Shown here: positions 46,321 through 57,280 of the stretch, piece by piece | Numbering within the stretch: the first letter of the stretch is position 1 | Layout of the letters: each line of letters begins with the position of its first letter | Source of the DNA: Phytophthora quininea | Lineage: Eukaryota; Oomycota; Peronosporomycetes; Peronosporales; Peronosporaceae | Reading direction: 5' to 3' | Assembly: GCA_011947345.1 (NCBI GenBank) | Contig: JAAVTG010000382.1 | Location: 27,553-91,552, forward strand | Length of the DNA: 64,000 bases | The notes under the pieces: model-generated | Told to the model about the DNA's origin: nothing | The model's database searches: none | The model's input: only the letters and a program-made list of their open reading frames with translations | Made by a program: the position numbers and the translations under genes

Positions 46321-48434
46321 TTATGCTTTAATTTCGCGAGCAAGCGTGCGCCACGACAACTGGTCCAACCTACGCCCTCTTCCCTTGTTTGACGTGGACA
46401 CGAAAGGCAGGTGAACCTTTATCTGCTCGAAAAGAAGACCTGCTGCATCAGTAGAACTGTTCGCCCGGCGAATTTCATCGTGCGTCAGTAGTCCCTCAAC
46501 CAACAGCATCACACGTCGTAGTTCTGCAAGCCGAACCTTTTTCAGCCTGGAGGACATGTCTTGCTTTGAAAGCAGTCTCAATGGCGCCTGCCCAGCACAC
46601 CAAAGTTGCCAAATAACTCTAAGCGTTCCTGAAGGCAGCAAAAACTCTTTCGGGACGCGATGAAAGCTGCCGTCCCACGTATAAAGGTTTCCATGTGTAG
46701 TGCTCACTGGTGGTACAGGAAGCTCGCTTGCTGGGGCTGCTGCTCGCTGCTCTTGATGCAACAAATTCGAACGTGCTAAGACTGACACAAATGCAGTCTC
46801 CAGCGCTTCCATCGTCATGACGGACCCGGTAATGTGGCGTTTGAGCGATTCCTCAAAGGATGCAGCAAGTTTCTCTCTCATTTTCGCAATTTCAGCCTTG
46901 TAACTAGATAATTCGACCATCAGGGCAACGTGTGGAGGAATACCAGTAGGAGTAATGTAGTCGTCCGCTTTGAAATTTCGACAGTCGATATGCCGGCGTA
47001 ACCACTCAAATTGCGCCTCATTTCTACTATTGAAAAGCGGAGTAGCAAATAGCAAGTGTGTCGGTGGCAAAGTTGTTTGTAAAAACACTTTGTGATAGAG
47101 TAGCGATGCAAGACCAAATTGACAAATCCATCGCAAATTTGGCGGCGCGCCAGGAAACACAGAATCGAGTGCACTTTTGATGCGTTGCTGCAGCTCCAAT
47201 TTTTCATCATCTCGATCACGTTGAGTAGTGAAAAACGGGGTAGTATGGCAAAATTAGGCGAATCAAAAGGAAGTCCAGCAACGTAGCGGCCTACAACCAT
47301 GTCACCAGCGGCCTCAAAGCGGACGTACTTGTCTTGCACTCCTGGAAGAGTCCATCCGGCTCGAAGACAGATAGATGCTGCCGACGGACCTGACGTCGAA
47401 CAGCTACTAACGTAAGTTGCTGATCCTTTTCGTGCCGAATGCGTACCGAACGCTTCCGCTGTCAAACCAACCTCGCCTAGAACACTTTGAACGACACCTC
47501 CATTAAGCACACCTTTCAGTACTTTCAGGAATCGACTGTACTGATTTCCTCCGGGAAGACTTTACCGTCCTGTGAAAACCCCAGCACAGCAAAATAAATC
47601 CCAAAACCAAGTACTGGGCATACTTCTGACATAATCGGGTTTGCATACAAATGCCTGGGGTCTCGGGGGCGGCTTCCGTCCTGATCGTTTTTCATGTGCG
47701 CAAACGTTACAGTCACAGCATCTTCACGCCACGAAAGATGTCCACAGCGGATAGACTCGGTGTTTTTGCACGACACATCAAATTCCAACTAGTAAGAAGA
47801 AATGCATGCTCAAAGACATCTTGCTTCCTGTCTGACTGCAACATTGCTTTTGCCACTGCTCTGTACATCGAAAACCTAAAAGGCTCCTTCCCCTCACAAA
47901 GACTGTCGTTGCTGTTTTGTGCGCCTCTGGCCACAGTATGGTGGAGGCCCTTAAAGATGCGCCGCATTTGCGAATCAAAGTCGCGAGGTCGGGAAGTTTC
48001 TGTCGTGGTGTACAAATATACAATTGCTGAGCGCACATTTCCGAACGTGGATTTACCGGTCCCTCCACGTTGCTCCACAGAGATCAAATATCTCATGCAA
48101 TCTTGCGTTGTCAAAACATCCAAAGTTAACGGACTTCGTAATGGAGCTGTAGAAAACCACAACGTGATTGTGTTAGCATTTATGACTTCAAGCTCTCGAA
48201 ATTCACTGGTAAACAGGGCCTGTCGACCATTTACATCCGTGTTAATGTACAGCCACTCCACAAACCGAGCCAACGCTCGCAAATAAATGTACTTGGTCTT
48301 CTCCGCCGTAGTATTTTCCAGAACTTCCCCACACGCGCATCGAGATCCTCCATCGGAACAAAGTGACCTTTCCAGAACACGTAGCTATTTCGACCAATAA
48401 AAACGTGTCGTTCAAAATGCACGACGAATTCCAT
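46321..48434 (-). mobile_element. Crypton-type element: tyrosine recombinase, near full length
   Basis: A single minus-strand protein of about 705 aa, from ATG at 48434 to a stop at 46321, cut by four frameshifts. Each is consistent with one missing base: C4 at 48327-48330, T5 at 47763-47767, G3 at 47553-47555, A5 at 47231-47235 (plus-strand runs). No in-frame stop was needed to break it. The N-terminal SAM-like domain is at about 48282-47800. The catalytic region has the first Arg in SWNLMCR, then the FAHMKNDQDGS strand with the Lys. It continues with GTHSARKGSATY (H-x-x-R), AGWTLPG, and the nucleophile Tyr in QDKYVRFEAAGD. The C-terminal part includes TPTGIPPHVALM. Cryptons insert by site-specific recombination and carry no inverted repeats. 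Whether it is active depends on whether the four gaps are real. Confidence 0.8.
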
Positions 48435-48508
48435 CTATCTATACATGTCGGAAATTTCACCTTTTGTTAATGCAAATATTGCAGTACGGCATTCAAAAAC
48501 TCGCAAAA

Positions 48509-49255
48509 ATGGACGCGCCGATCGACGAGAACACTAAGCGCACGGTGCAGAAGATCCCGCTGCTCACGACGCGCGCGGTCCTCGCGACGGCGAGAACTGG
48601 ACCAAGCGCCTGAAGGAAGAGTACCTGGCGCTCATCCAGGTAGCGTCCTCGACTTCTCCCTGTACGCACACTGCTCTACTGACTGTCTTTCCTAATGCCA
48701 CCAAATAGTATGTCAAGATGAACAAGGAGGCCGACAACGATTGGTTCACCATCGAGTCCAACAAGTCTGGCACCAGGTAAATGGCCCACACTTATACAAC
48801 ACGAGCACTGTACGCTGATAACGCTGTTGCTAGATGGACCGGCAAGTGCTGGTCGTTCCACAACGGACTCCGCTACGAGTTCGACCTGGAGTTTGAGGTG
48901 GGCGCGCATTCCTACTATCATGGTAAATATGGTGATAATATTTTGGATTGCAGATTCCTGCCACGTACCCTGTGGCGAACCCGGAGCTGTGCATCCCCGA
49001 GCTGGAAGGCAAGACCTCCAAGATGTACCGCGGGGGCAAGATTTGTCTGACGATCCACTTCGCGCCGCTGTGGCAGAAGAACGTGCCGCGTTTTGGCGTC
49101 GCCCACGCTCTGGCACTTGGAGTGAGTAGCTGTTACAGTGGTGTTGCTTTTACCAGTCCGAGTATCTGACTGTGGTTGTTTTCTGCGTAGTTGGCTCCGT
49201 GGCTTGCTGCTGAAGTCCCGGATCTTGTGGAGCGTGGGCTTATTACCCCGTGTAG
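48509..49255 (+). CDS. UFC1: UFM1-conjugating enzyme UFC1 (E2 of ufmylation)
   Basis: UFC1 takes UFM1 from the E1 enzyme UBA5 onto its cysteine and passes it to targets with UFL1, mainly at the ER and on ribosomes. Exons: 48509-48639, 48709-48776, 48834-48897, 48954-49121, 49191-49255. All introns are 56-70 nt with GT..AG ends. Readable blocks are [35 protein letters not shown], and [13 protein letters not shown] with the catalytic Cys, then [15 protein letters not shown]. One base is missing near 48577 (GG run), between LLTTRA and the expected GPRDGENW. Another seems missing in the C4 run at 49246-49249, just before a TAG in the other frame. Counting both gives about 165 aa, the family's usual size. 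Without the second, the frame runs to 49478. Confidence 0.9.
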
Positions 49256-49479
49256 AGTGGTGGAGCTGGATCTAGAGTATTGTTACTGTCGCAACGACCG
49301 TCAATGGAGTGGTTTTGCTCAAAACTTTGCATCTTGGTATTTGTTTGCTGTTGCCCACCAGAACGAGCTGATCACCCAGCACGGGTTCAACTTCGCCGAC
49401 GACAGTGACAACAAGATGAAGTGGTCAAGGCGAGGTCTTGTCACTACAATGTCTCTTCTTCGCCAATTGACCCGTTGAT

Positions 49480-50365
49480 TTGATCCCTTCGTTGCAAACG
49501 TACCAAGCAACAACATGCGTGCGCAGGGTGACGTTGAAAGTCTTGTAGCATCGTCCATTGCGACCCCGAAGATGATCGACGAGATAAGACCCCGCGCAGC
49601 TTCCATGAGTTATAGTGCGGCGAGGCCATCACGTTGCCCTTCGAGATCGTCAGAATGTTGTTGTGGATCAGGATGGCCAGGGTCACAATAAGAATCGGGG
49701 GATGTACCAATTCCACGCCACCGTCAGGATGCCGAACGTGAACACGATACGCACTGTCGTGACGATCGAGTACATGGCGTAGTTCTTCAAGCGCAGGAAG
49801 ATTCCACGGTTCATGCGAATGACGGTGATGACCACGCTCCGACCAGGGGACACGAGCACAATGTCGGCCGCAGCACGAGCAGCGTCCGTAGCGTCGTCCC
49901 CAGCAATACCAATGTCGGCCTGGCGCGTCGCCGAGTCATACCCACCACCTTGTCCAGCGACTGCAAGCGCTTGGCGATCTCGAACTTGTGCTCGGGAACA
50001 CCGTTCGTGTCGTAGATCATCTCCGCCAGGTCCAGTCCAGCTGGCGGCCTGGTGACGAAGAAAGAAGCGTCGAGGATGTTGGTCGGCATTCTTAGCTGAC
50101 GGCACGTCTCGACAGCGATGGCCTTCTGGTCACCAGTGACCATCTTGACGGCAATGCCCAGAGCAATAGCCTTCTTGACTGTGTCGGCCGTGTCATGCCG
50201 AGGCGGGTCGAACAGAGGCAGCAGACCGATCATCTGCACTCCTCCACCGGCACGTCACCACTGCGAGAGACACCGACACCAAGACCACGGTAGCCGCGCG
50301 AAGCGAACTCATTGATACGGTCTTCCACCTCGATGCGCATCGAGTCGGTGTTCATGTCCAGTTTG
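49480..50365 (-). pseudogene. Plasma-membrane H+-ATPase (P-type, PMA-like) fragment
   Basis: Minus-strand pieces of a P3A-type proton pump in order. An N-domain end (EVEDRINEFASRGYRGLGVG) near 50330-50270 comes first. The P domain follows, with GLLPLFDPPRHDTADTVK, VKMVTGDQKAIA and the EHKFEIAKRLQ block. ADIGIAGDDATDAARAAADI leads into transmembrane segments ending ILTISKGNVMASP and NSWKL. The region that should hold the invariant GDGVNDAPAL hinge motif is deleted between VVGMT and RQADIG. The phosphorylated Asp (DKTGT) region and N-terminus are absent. Two or three frameshifts occur, one at a G5 run near 49697. Its upstream end abuts duplicated segment copy B. It cannot work as a pump. Confidence 0.85.
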
Positions 50366-50366
50366 A

Positions 50367-50663
50367 GCGTATCGTATTCCCGAGGAGTCTGCAGAAGTGT
50401 ATGCTCCAGATCTCAATGTCTTGACATTGGACGACCTCGTTGCCATTGAAAGAGACGAGTATGCGATTGTGAGTGCACTATACACGGACGAGCAGTTGAA
50501 TCTGCTCCAGGCATTCCAAGACATTGAAGTTCACATGGACGAGATTTGTGTCCGCGTCCAAGCCCTCACCAATATTTACCGTCGCCATCGATTTGCAAGC
50601 GACTCTCAACGCTTGCCGATTCAGCTGTACGGCTGCACACCGATCACACCGATGCTGGCGTAG
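50367..50663 (+). pseudogene. Truncated copy of the 131-aa ORF (copy B)
   Basis: The frame AYRIPEESAEVYAP... to ...TPITPMLA matches copy A from about residue 35. A stop codon immediately precedes it at the junction and there is no ATG start, so the N-terminal part is lost. Confidence 0.5.
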
Positions 50664-51011
50664 TCGAAGAGGACATCCTCGAAGGCTTTCAAGTCCACCG
50701 CACCCCTGGTTCCTTCGTTTAGCTATCGAACGTAGCTAACTCTGACACATTGAGACCTTGATTCTTCGATGTATTGCAGCTATCCATGCTCCCGGGCCTC
50801 TTGTATGTCTCCAATTCGATGTGAACGCTATGCGAGGCCGACCAGGGACATACTTCGTGCGTCTTGGGACCGTAGATGAGCTGTTCGAGAGCATGGTGTC
50901 GGCGAACCGCGAGTTTTCACCGGTGGAACACGGCCATCTCATCATTGCAAAGTTCATTGAGGCTTTGGATGGCCATGAGCGAGTGACCAACACCTAAAGA
51001 AAGATTACATT

Positions 51012-51293
51012 ATGTTCTACCCGTGGAGCTCGAACATCAAATTCGTTTGCGCTAGTGCCGTGACCTCCGGAGATCAAGGTCCTACTCGCGCGCTAACTTG
51101 TCTCGCAGAAGCGAGAATCCGAGACAAACTGTGCGCTAGGTTCTGGATGCCTTACTGGCGAGGCCATCTCTACAGCGAGTTGCTTCTCTATCGCCCTGAG
51201 GACGAGCCACAGGTCATCAACGCCTACCAGGAGCTCCTGTTCACATTTATGGAGAATGAGGAGTTATCGCCGTTGCCAAGTAACAGCGATTGA
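51012..51293 (+). CDS. Unrecognised 93-aa ORF in copy B
   Basis: ATG-started frame MFYPWSSNIKFV... containing WMPYWRGHLYSELLLYRPEDE. No family recognised. The equivalent frame in copy A is split by the Crypton-like insertion. Confidence 0.35.
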   Translation: MFYPWSSNIKFVCASAVTSGDQGPTRALTCLAEARIRDKLCARFWMPYWRGHLYSELLLYRPEDEPQVINAYQELLFTFMENEELSPLPSNSD

Positions 51294-51516
51294 ACAGATC
51301 GATAATAATAGGCCGTTGTAGTCGTTTCGAAACTCGTTTTCGATTGACGGTCTGCCGGCACAGAGCGGCAAGCACACCATCACTTCTCAACTTCCCATCT
51401 CGACGGCCAAGGATCTTCATTCGCCACCTGTTGGTTGAAGTGCTGTCATCTGCCTCACGCTTCTCCTCGACGCGTACCTGCCAGCTCGACTCACACCTCA
51501 ACCCCCAAGTTCCAAC

Positions 51517-52569
51517 ATGTTCTTCTCGAACGGCTTCGTTGACACAGGCCGACGGTCGTCCGCCGAAGAGAATGACATTCTTCGCGAGCTGCTCCTGGAG
51601 GGCGAGTTTGCATCGCCCCGCCTGCCGCCGACGCCAGCTAAGCTGTTTTCCGCACTCCCCAGCAGCACTCGCAGCACTACCTCAGGTCTCAAGCGCAGCA
51701 GCCAGCACCTCGACCTCTCCTTCCCGCAGATCTCCTTCGAGAACTCGCCACGCTTCACTCGCCTACAGCCGCTGTCCACCCGCAGCTGCGCCAGCTTCTC
51801 GCTGCCAGTGCAGTCGCCTCTTCCAGCTGGCATCCTCAACGCGATCATCTCGCCGCCACGCGTGTTCGTCCAGGAGTTCGCCCGTTTGCAGCAGCCATTT
51901 CCATACGATGGCACCTCGCTCGACTCGGACACGAGTGTTGTCAAGAGCGACAAGTTTTTCAACTCTTCGCTTCCTCCTGCTCCGCTGCCCATGCTGACGA
52001 TGCCGCCGCTCAAGAAGAAGAAAACATCGGCGACTACCACTGCAACCACCACATCGACCACCGAGAGGAAGCAACTGCGATGCACATACCCTGACTGCCC
52101 GAACCTCCGTCGATCTGCAGGCTTCTGCAACCGCCACAGCGGCAAAGTTTGCAGCGTTGCAGACTGCAACAAGTCCGCTCTCAGCCGCGGCAAATGCCCC
52201 GAACACGGAGGTGGCTCACGATGCAAGAAGGACGGCTGCCAGAAGTTTGCCCAGACTCGCGGTCTGTGCAAGTCTCACGGTGGCGGCCGCCAGTGCAACG
52301 TCGCCGGCTGCACCAAGAACGCCCACCAGAACCGCCTGTGCCGCTCACACGGCGGTGGCAAGCGCTGCGACTACTTCGGCTGCCCCAAGTGGGCCCAGCG
52401 ATCGGGATACTGCTGTGCCCACACGAAAATGGGCCCCTCTGCATCAAACCCCAGCGTCGACGTGCAGCGATCAATCGTCGCATCCCCAGCCTCCTCTCTA
52501 TGCATGCTGCCACTTGCCGTGCCGTCCCCGACTTTGCTGTCTCCGCGACTTTTCTCGCTCCTGCCATGA
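51517..52569 (+). CDS. Zinc-finger protein with five C-x-C...C..H GGGxRC repeats
   Basis: A 350-aa, uninterrupted frame with ATG at 51517. The N-terminal half is rich in Ser, Pro and Thr, then a basic patch PPLKKKKTSATTT precedes a cysteine/histidine-rich region at about 188-306. Five similar repeats follow the pattern C-x4-C-x(10-11)-C-x2-H, joined by HGGGSRC, HGGGRQC and HGGGKRC linkers. The same linker is familiar from WRKY19-like zinc-binding proteins, a large family in oomycetes. The basic patch could be a nuclear signal, and DNA or RNA binding is a reasonable guess. The C-terminus is hydrophobic and low in complexity. Confidence 0.8.
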   Translation: MFFSNGFVDTGRRSSAEENDILRELLLEGEFASPRLPPTPAKLFSALPSSTRSTTSGLKRSSQHLDLSFPQISFENSPRFTRLQPLSTRSCASFSLPVQSPLPAGILNAIISPPRVFVQEFARLQQPFPYDGTSLDSDTSVVKSDKFFNSSLPPAPLPMLTMPPLKKKKTSATTTATTTSTTERKQLRCTYPDCPNLRRSAGFCNRHSGKVCSVADCNKSALSRGKCPEHGGGSRCKKDGCQKFAQTRGLCKSHGGGRQCNVAGCTKNAHQNRLCRSHGGGKRCDYFGCPKWAQRSGYCCAHTKMGPSASNPSVDVQRSIVASPASSLCMLPLAVPSPTLLSPRLFSLLP

Positions 52570-52864
52570 TGCACTTCTGCAACGGCTGAACACGATGCCT
52601 CCAGGCATCAATTACTCGTATCAAACACCAAAGCCCACCGATAGTTGCTCTTGACCCGGTTCTCATTCGTATTTACGGGCTGCCGATCGCGCGCCCCACA
52701 CACAAGAAATTTCAAACCCAATGGAAGACACCTACCATTCCCCACATGTGCATCTCCATTCTTGACAAGTTTGTTATCCACGATTGTGTCGTGCCAGTGA
52801 AACCGCTGAACAGCGCCTGTCTTGAACGTTTCCCTCGATTCTCCGTCAAGAAATACTGCGATAT

Positions 52865-55800
52865 TTATTCATGATCTCGCGTTGAATGACCCGATGAATC
52901 TTTTGATGCACGAATCAAACTCAAGTCGCCCAGCTTGATCGGGACCTTGCACACTGGGCAGGATACGAATCCACTCTTCTCCATCTGCACAAACACCAAA
53001 TCCAATCAGTTCGTCACCACCACCTTCCCATAATGTTCAGTATACGCGAAATCACCTTTTCCCAGCACGAGTGACAGCAAATATGGCCACACTGAGGCGA
53101 GGCGTACGCTTTGTGCGTGATATCATAGCACACGACGCACTGCGGATCCTTCACAATAGCTGCGGTTGGAACGTGGTGCGTTTTTCGCCGCTTCTGCTCA
53201 AGTCGACTGAAAAATGACGATATACCACCCGGGTGGTCAGGTGCAACTGAGTTGCTTTCAACAGTATTGCGTGCCGAAAGATGCAGCCCCAGACCCCGTG
53301 CGGTCTCGACAAACCGATCGCTCATTGCGCCATTCAGAACTTCTGGCATCAGGCCCAGCAACTCTTTGCACGACGGGTCTCGCAGTAATTCGCAAATTCC
53401 ATTCAGCGCTTCATCAACATCTTCCTGTTCGTGAAGCTGCCGAATGAAAGCGTACAACATCGGCACGTCCGAGGGCTGAAGGACTTTTCTCGCCACCGCT
53501 GGAAACTCCGCAGCCAAAAGCTTCTCGGCATTCTCATGCTTAGCAACAAACTGTTGCTTCGCATTTTGCCAAGAAGACTGTTTGCCTTCACCAGCTAAAT
53601 CACGAGCACTTTCAGCAGAGACACCAGAACTCAACGTTCTGGGTGCAGTAAAAGGCCGTGAAATAGAAGACGTTGACTCAACCATAGCTGACTTTGATGT
53701 AGACATCAGCAGAGAACCCAAGCTGCGGTTTTGGTGTACGGCCGGTCTTGATCGAGCAATTGGTACTGCCGCTTCCTTTCGAGGTGCTGCAATGACATAT
53801 ATATTAAATAAGAATCGTAAAAAGTATAGTCATGACTTCGCAACTACATACCTGGTGCCTCTGGCTTCTCTTGGACGTGTCGAAGAAGCTCAGGATTCAC
53901 GTACGACTGCCCATCGCCAATTGCAGTCTGAGAATTGGAAACGTAAGACTTTGGCGCTGTAGACTGCTGACTAGTCTGGTCTGTATCCTTCTCCGATGAT
54001 ACTTCGACCGATTTAGTGGCCGACTTGGATAGACCCATTCTTCTTGGCAACTGGGACACCTTCTTCACTGACGATTCAGGAACAGCCCTTCCATTGTTGC
54101 TCTTGAAAAATCGTGTAAGGCCGATATGAGCCTCACCTACGAAAAATAATTACCTTTAGACCAACGAAATAGAGGCAGCAAACAAAACAGTGAGCCAACC
54201 GTAATTTCTACAGGCGTGGCAATAAGGCTGCAGCCATTTTGAGAGGCATTCTTGCTGCTGCTTCAAGGCAAATCTTTCGTCAAGCAGGATGATAGCGCCG
54301 TAGTCGTGACGATGGCGAATTACTCGACCAATTGCTTGGTTCACTGCTCGAGATGCTTGCTGAATGTACCAATGGTTTCCTGTCAATTTCTATGGAGCAC
54401 ACAAATGCGTAGTAAGTGTCCAGGTAAATAACAAGCTAGTAGCACAGTGGATTTTCATACCTGCTCTCCAGGAGACACAACGGCTTCGTCTAGGATGCTT
54501 TTCTTCAAAATAATTTTCGGGTCTTTTGTCGGCGGGAATGGTAACCCCGTGATGACAACTGCTCGGCCCTTATTGTTGGAAAAGTCGATACCTTCGCTCA
54601 CCTGGTCATAATCAAAAGAAACTTAGACTACTTCGTTGACGCATGATGTACAGTTCCGCAGAAATACCTTTCCTCGGCACACCGCGAAGAAGACTGCCCC
54701 TTTCGGGTTATCTGCGATGGCCTGGTGGTACTCGTCTACCACCGCCTTAAAATCAGCTCGACCTCGTGGCTCCACAAATGTTTGCTTCTGCTGCACGATT
54801 CGATCCCAAATCGACGACGTTGCTGCGCCGACTGCCGGCCGTTGCCACTTGTCGATGCTTTCTTCCAAAATGAAGTAGGACGGGAAGAAAACAAGCAAGC
54901 CGTGCGGAACCAACCGCGTAAAGTTCACAATTGTGTTGCCTAGTTCCAGCAGGTATGCTTCTGTCGATCGAAAGTTGTAGCTGGAGTTCAATCGCTTGCC
55001 TGTCACGCCGGTCCCGACCACACCAACCCATACTTGGTCCGAGTCAACCACGTGGTTGTTTTCAAGTCGAACCGGGAAATCGATCCCAAGCTCTTTGATT
55101 GTCGTCTCCAACGGAGACAGTGTTCCACTACAAAATATTCGAGCATTATCCCAGTTAGTAGGCATTCTCATTTCGTCAGGAGATGGCACGGATATGTAAC
55201 CTGGTTAATATGACGTTGTGGACGTTGTTTGCACAGATCTCTCGAAATGCAACTCCAGGGTGAAAGCACCAGTAGTTGAACACTCGTGTGGTCGATGACT
55301 TGTTCTTTCGGACCGCGTTAAATAGGCGAGGAGTATTGGAGGCTCTATAAAGCATAGCCCCATACGTAAACTATGAGCATGAAAGTACACAAATGTGAAG
55401 CAAGCTATCAAGTACCTTTCTCGAACTTCTTGAATGTGAACTCGGTAATTCTTTGCGGACTGCGGGGCATAGCAAGTTAATTATCACTACCTCCTACAAC
55501 GTCTCAATAGGATAAATACCTGAAGATGATGCTCTTTGCTGCGAAAAATGGTGCCCAAAAATGACAACATTGCATCCAGTTTTGAAGCAGCTCGTTGCGA
55601 ATCATCTCCGGCGTTCGCTACCTCGATGATTTCTTCAATCATGTTGAGAACAAGTGGGCACGTCTCAAAGTTGACATTGAACTGCTCAAAGAACTCAAAT
55701 ATGTACTCGCCAGGCTGAAATCAAGCAGCAAAACAACACACTCAGTTCTTCACGACATTATCCAGGCCAGCGTTACTACGTACCTTCGTAAATCCCCCAC

Positions 55801-57070
55801 TTGAAGACAGCGGGAAATTGTTGAGTCCTTTATCAATCTCCATAAACAGAGCGCGTAGCGTTTGAGTTGACTACACAAAGCGAGGTTAGTTCGCTCTATC
55901 GCGTCGAGAAAAAAATTGTGGCCTTCGTACCTCCATAGTCAGGTTGCTGGCACTGTCTAATTGCACATTGCCACTCGAGAGTGCTTTCATGAATTGATCA
56001 ACTTCTGCGATACAGCCGGAAATGTCGTTCGACGAAAGCGTATACGACGCAGCATCGCTTGCTATGGATTCCTGCATTTGGCAGCAACCATGAGGAACAT
56101 TTCTTTCCTCCCAAAACTACGTAGAGATTGCCGTACCACATTGTGCGCTTCGTCGAAAATCAATATCGAATTCTCAATGGAAATTCCAATTGATCGCCGC
56201 GCCAATGGATCGATAAGATAATTGTAAGGCACAAATATAATTTCCGCCTCCGGTAGAATATTTCTCGTCAGGAAAAACGGACAAATCTGCATAGAACCGC
56301 TACTATGAGTCACCACTTCCTCATTACACGCCACTATTATAATAACGCACATTTCTCTCTGTCATCGTGGATACCAGCTCTTCAATGTCCATAATCGGCT
56401 GGGTTGACTTCTTCCGTCGTGCAAACGCGTCAAAGCCAAGTTTGTATTTGCATCTACGCCAAACACCACCCATAAGCCACAATAACGCCACAGCAACCTT
56501 AAATACTAATACACCACCTCTTGTTCCTGGTCGTCGACCGGCAGGCCAAATTCTGCCTCGTGCCTTTGAGCTTGGAGACCTTTTCGTGCACGCAGAGATG
56601 CTCTCTGGACCCCAACACGGCCACGTTAGGCCGGTAGGACGTGCTTTTGAGCTCCTGCACCACCTGCTTCAGCTGCGAGTGCGTCCTGGACGAGTAGATG
56701 ATCCTGGGGACCTGCAGCGCGTCTGCTTCTCCATCGCTGCCGTAGCCTTCGTAGGCCAGCGCCGAGCCAGGTGTCTTGGCGGCCGCAGACGAAGCCACAC
56801 TGCTGACTCTTAGCTTCTTGATGAACTGACGGCGCCACGCCAGTGTCGCGCACAGCAAACACAGCGTCTTCATGTCATAATTGGTTAAATAGTCATTCTT
56901 ATTGACTGGATGAGCACTTTTCGCACCTTTCCTGTGCCTGTGGGGCTCTCCAGGATCGCGTTCTGCTTGGACGTGAGCGCCAGCAGCACTTTCTCCATGT
57001 AGATGAGCTGCGAGTCGTACGGAGGGAACGGAAACTCCACCGGAATGCCGCAGATCTCGAGCGTCACCAT
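52865..57070 (-). CDS. RTEL1: RTEL1-type DEAH helicase with C-terminal harmonin-like and RING regions
   Basis: A multi-exon gene (about a dozen exons) for an XPD/FANCJ-family iron-sulphur 5'-3' helicase that dismantles D-loops and telomeric structures. Start [18 protein letters not shown] at 57070; Walker A ESPTGTGK near 56940; [24 protein letters not shown] with Fe-S cysteines; [17 protein letters not shown]; Walker B FDEAHNV near 56130. Then [15 protein letters not shown], the [17 protein letters not shown] block, VSEGIDF near 54590 and QAIGRVIRH near 54320. The last large exon (53721-53014) holds a helical region like the harmonin-N domain of RTEL1 and a RING finger ([19 protein letters not shown], then CHSC). 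The RING is completed by CPVC in the final exon (ends 52865). One base seems missing at 53027-53029, before the last intron. Divergent from the TPR gene with a 210-bp shared upstream region. Confidence 0.9.
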
Positions 57071-57280
57071 GGTGAACCACCGTAAAACTTGCACTTTGCT
57101 GTTGTCATTATCAACACCACCAGGGCTCTTTTTCAAACTGTACTCATATCAAAATGATTGCTCTTTCATTTGATTTCATTATATAACGAGCGATCATTTC
57201 GAGATGGATACAGTTACTAAAAGAGGACGCTCTTTTTCCATCGCCACCAGCTCCGAGGCTAAATCGCCGCTAACTTGAAG

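Larger units (their letters stand above)
50365..51293 (+). repeat. Duplicated segment, copy B (uninterrupted)
   Basis: Same-orientation counterpart of 40885-41599 plus 43869-44075. It lacks the 5' 100 bp with the ATG of copy A, because its left end joins the H+-ATPase relic at about 50365. It shows the continuous arrangement before the Crypton-like insertion in copy A. Confidence 0.85.

Noticed and set aside
49256..49478. C-terminal extension of UFC1 of about 75 residues.
   Set aside because: UFC1 proteins end just after the [13 protein letters not shown] helix; a one-base gap in the C4 run at 49246 explains the read-through better.
51247..51501. Minus-strand frames upstream of the zinc-finger gene.
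   Set aside because: No motif; they overlap the likely promoter and 5' UTR of the plus-strand gene.
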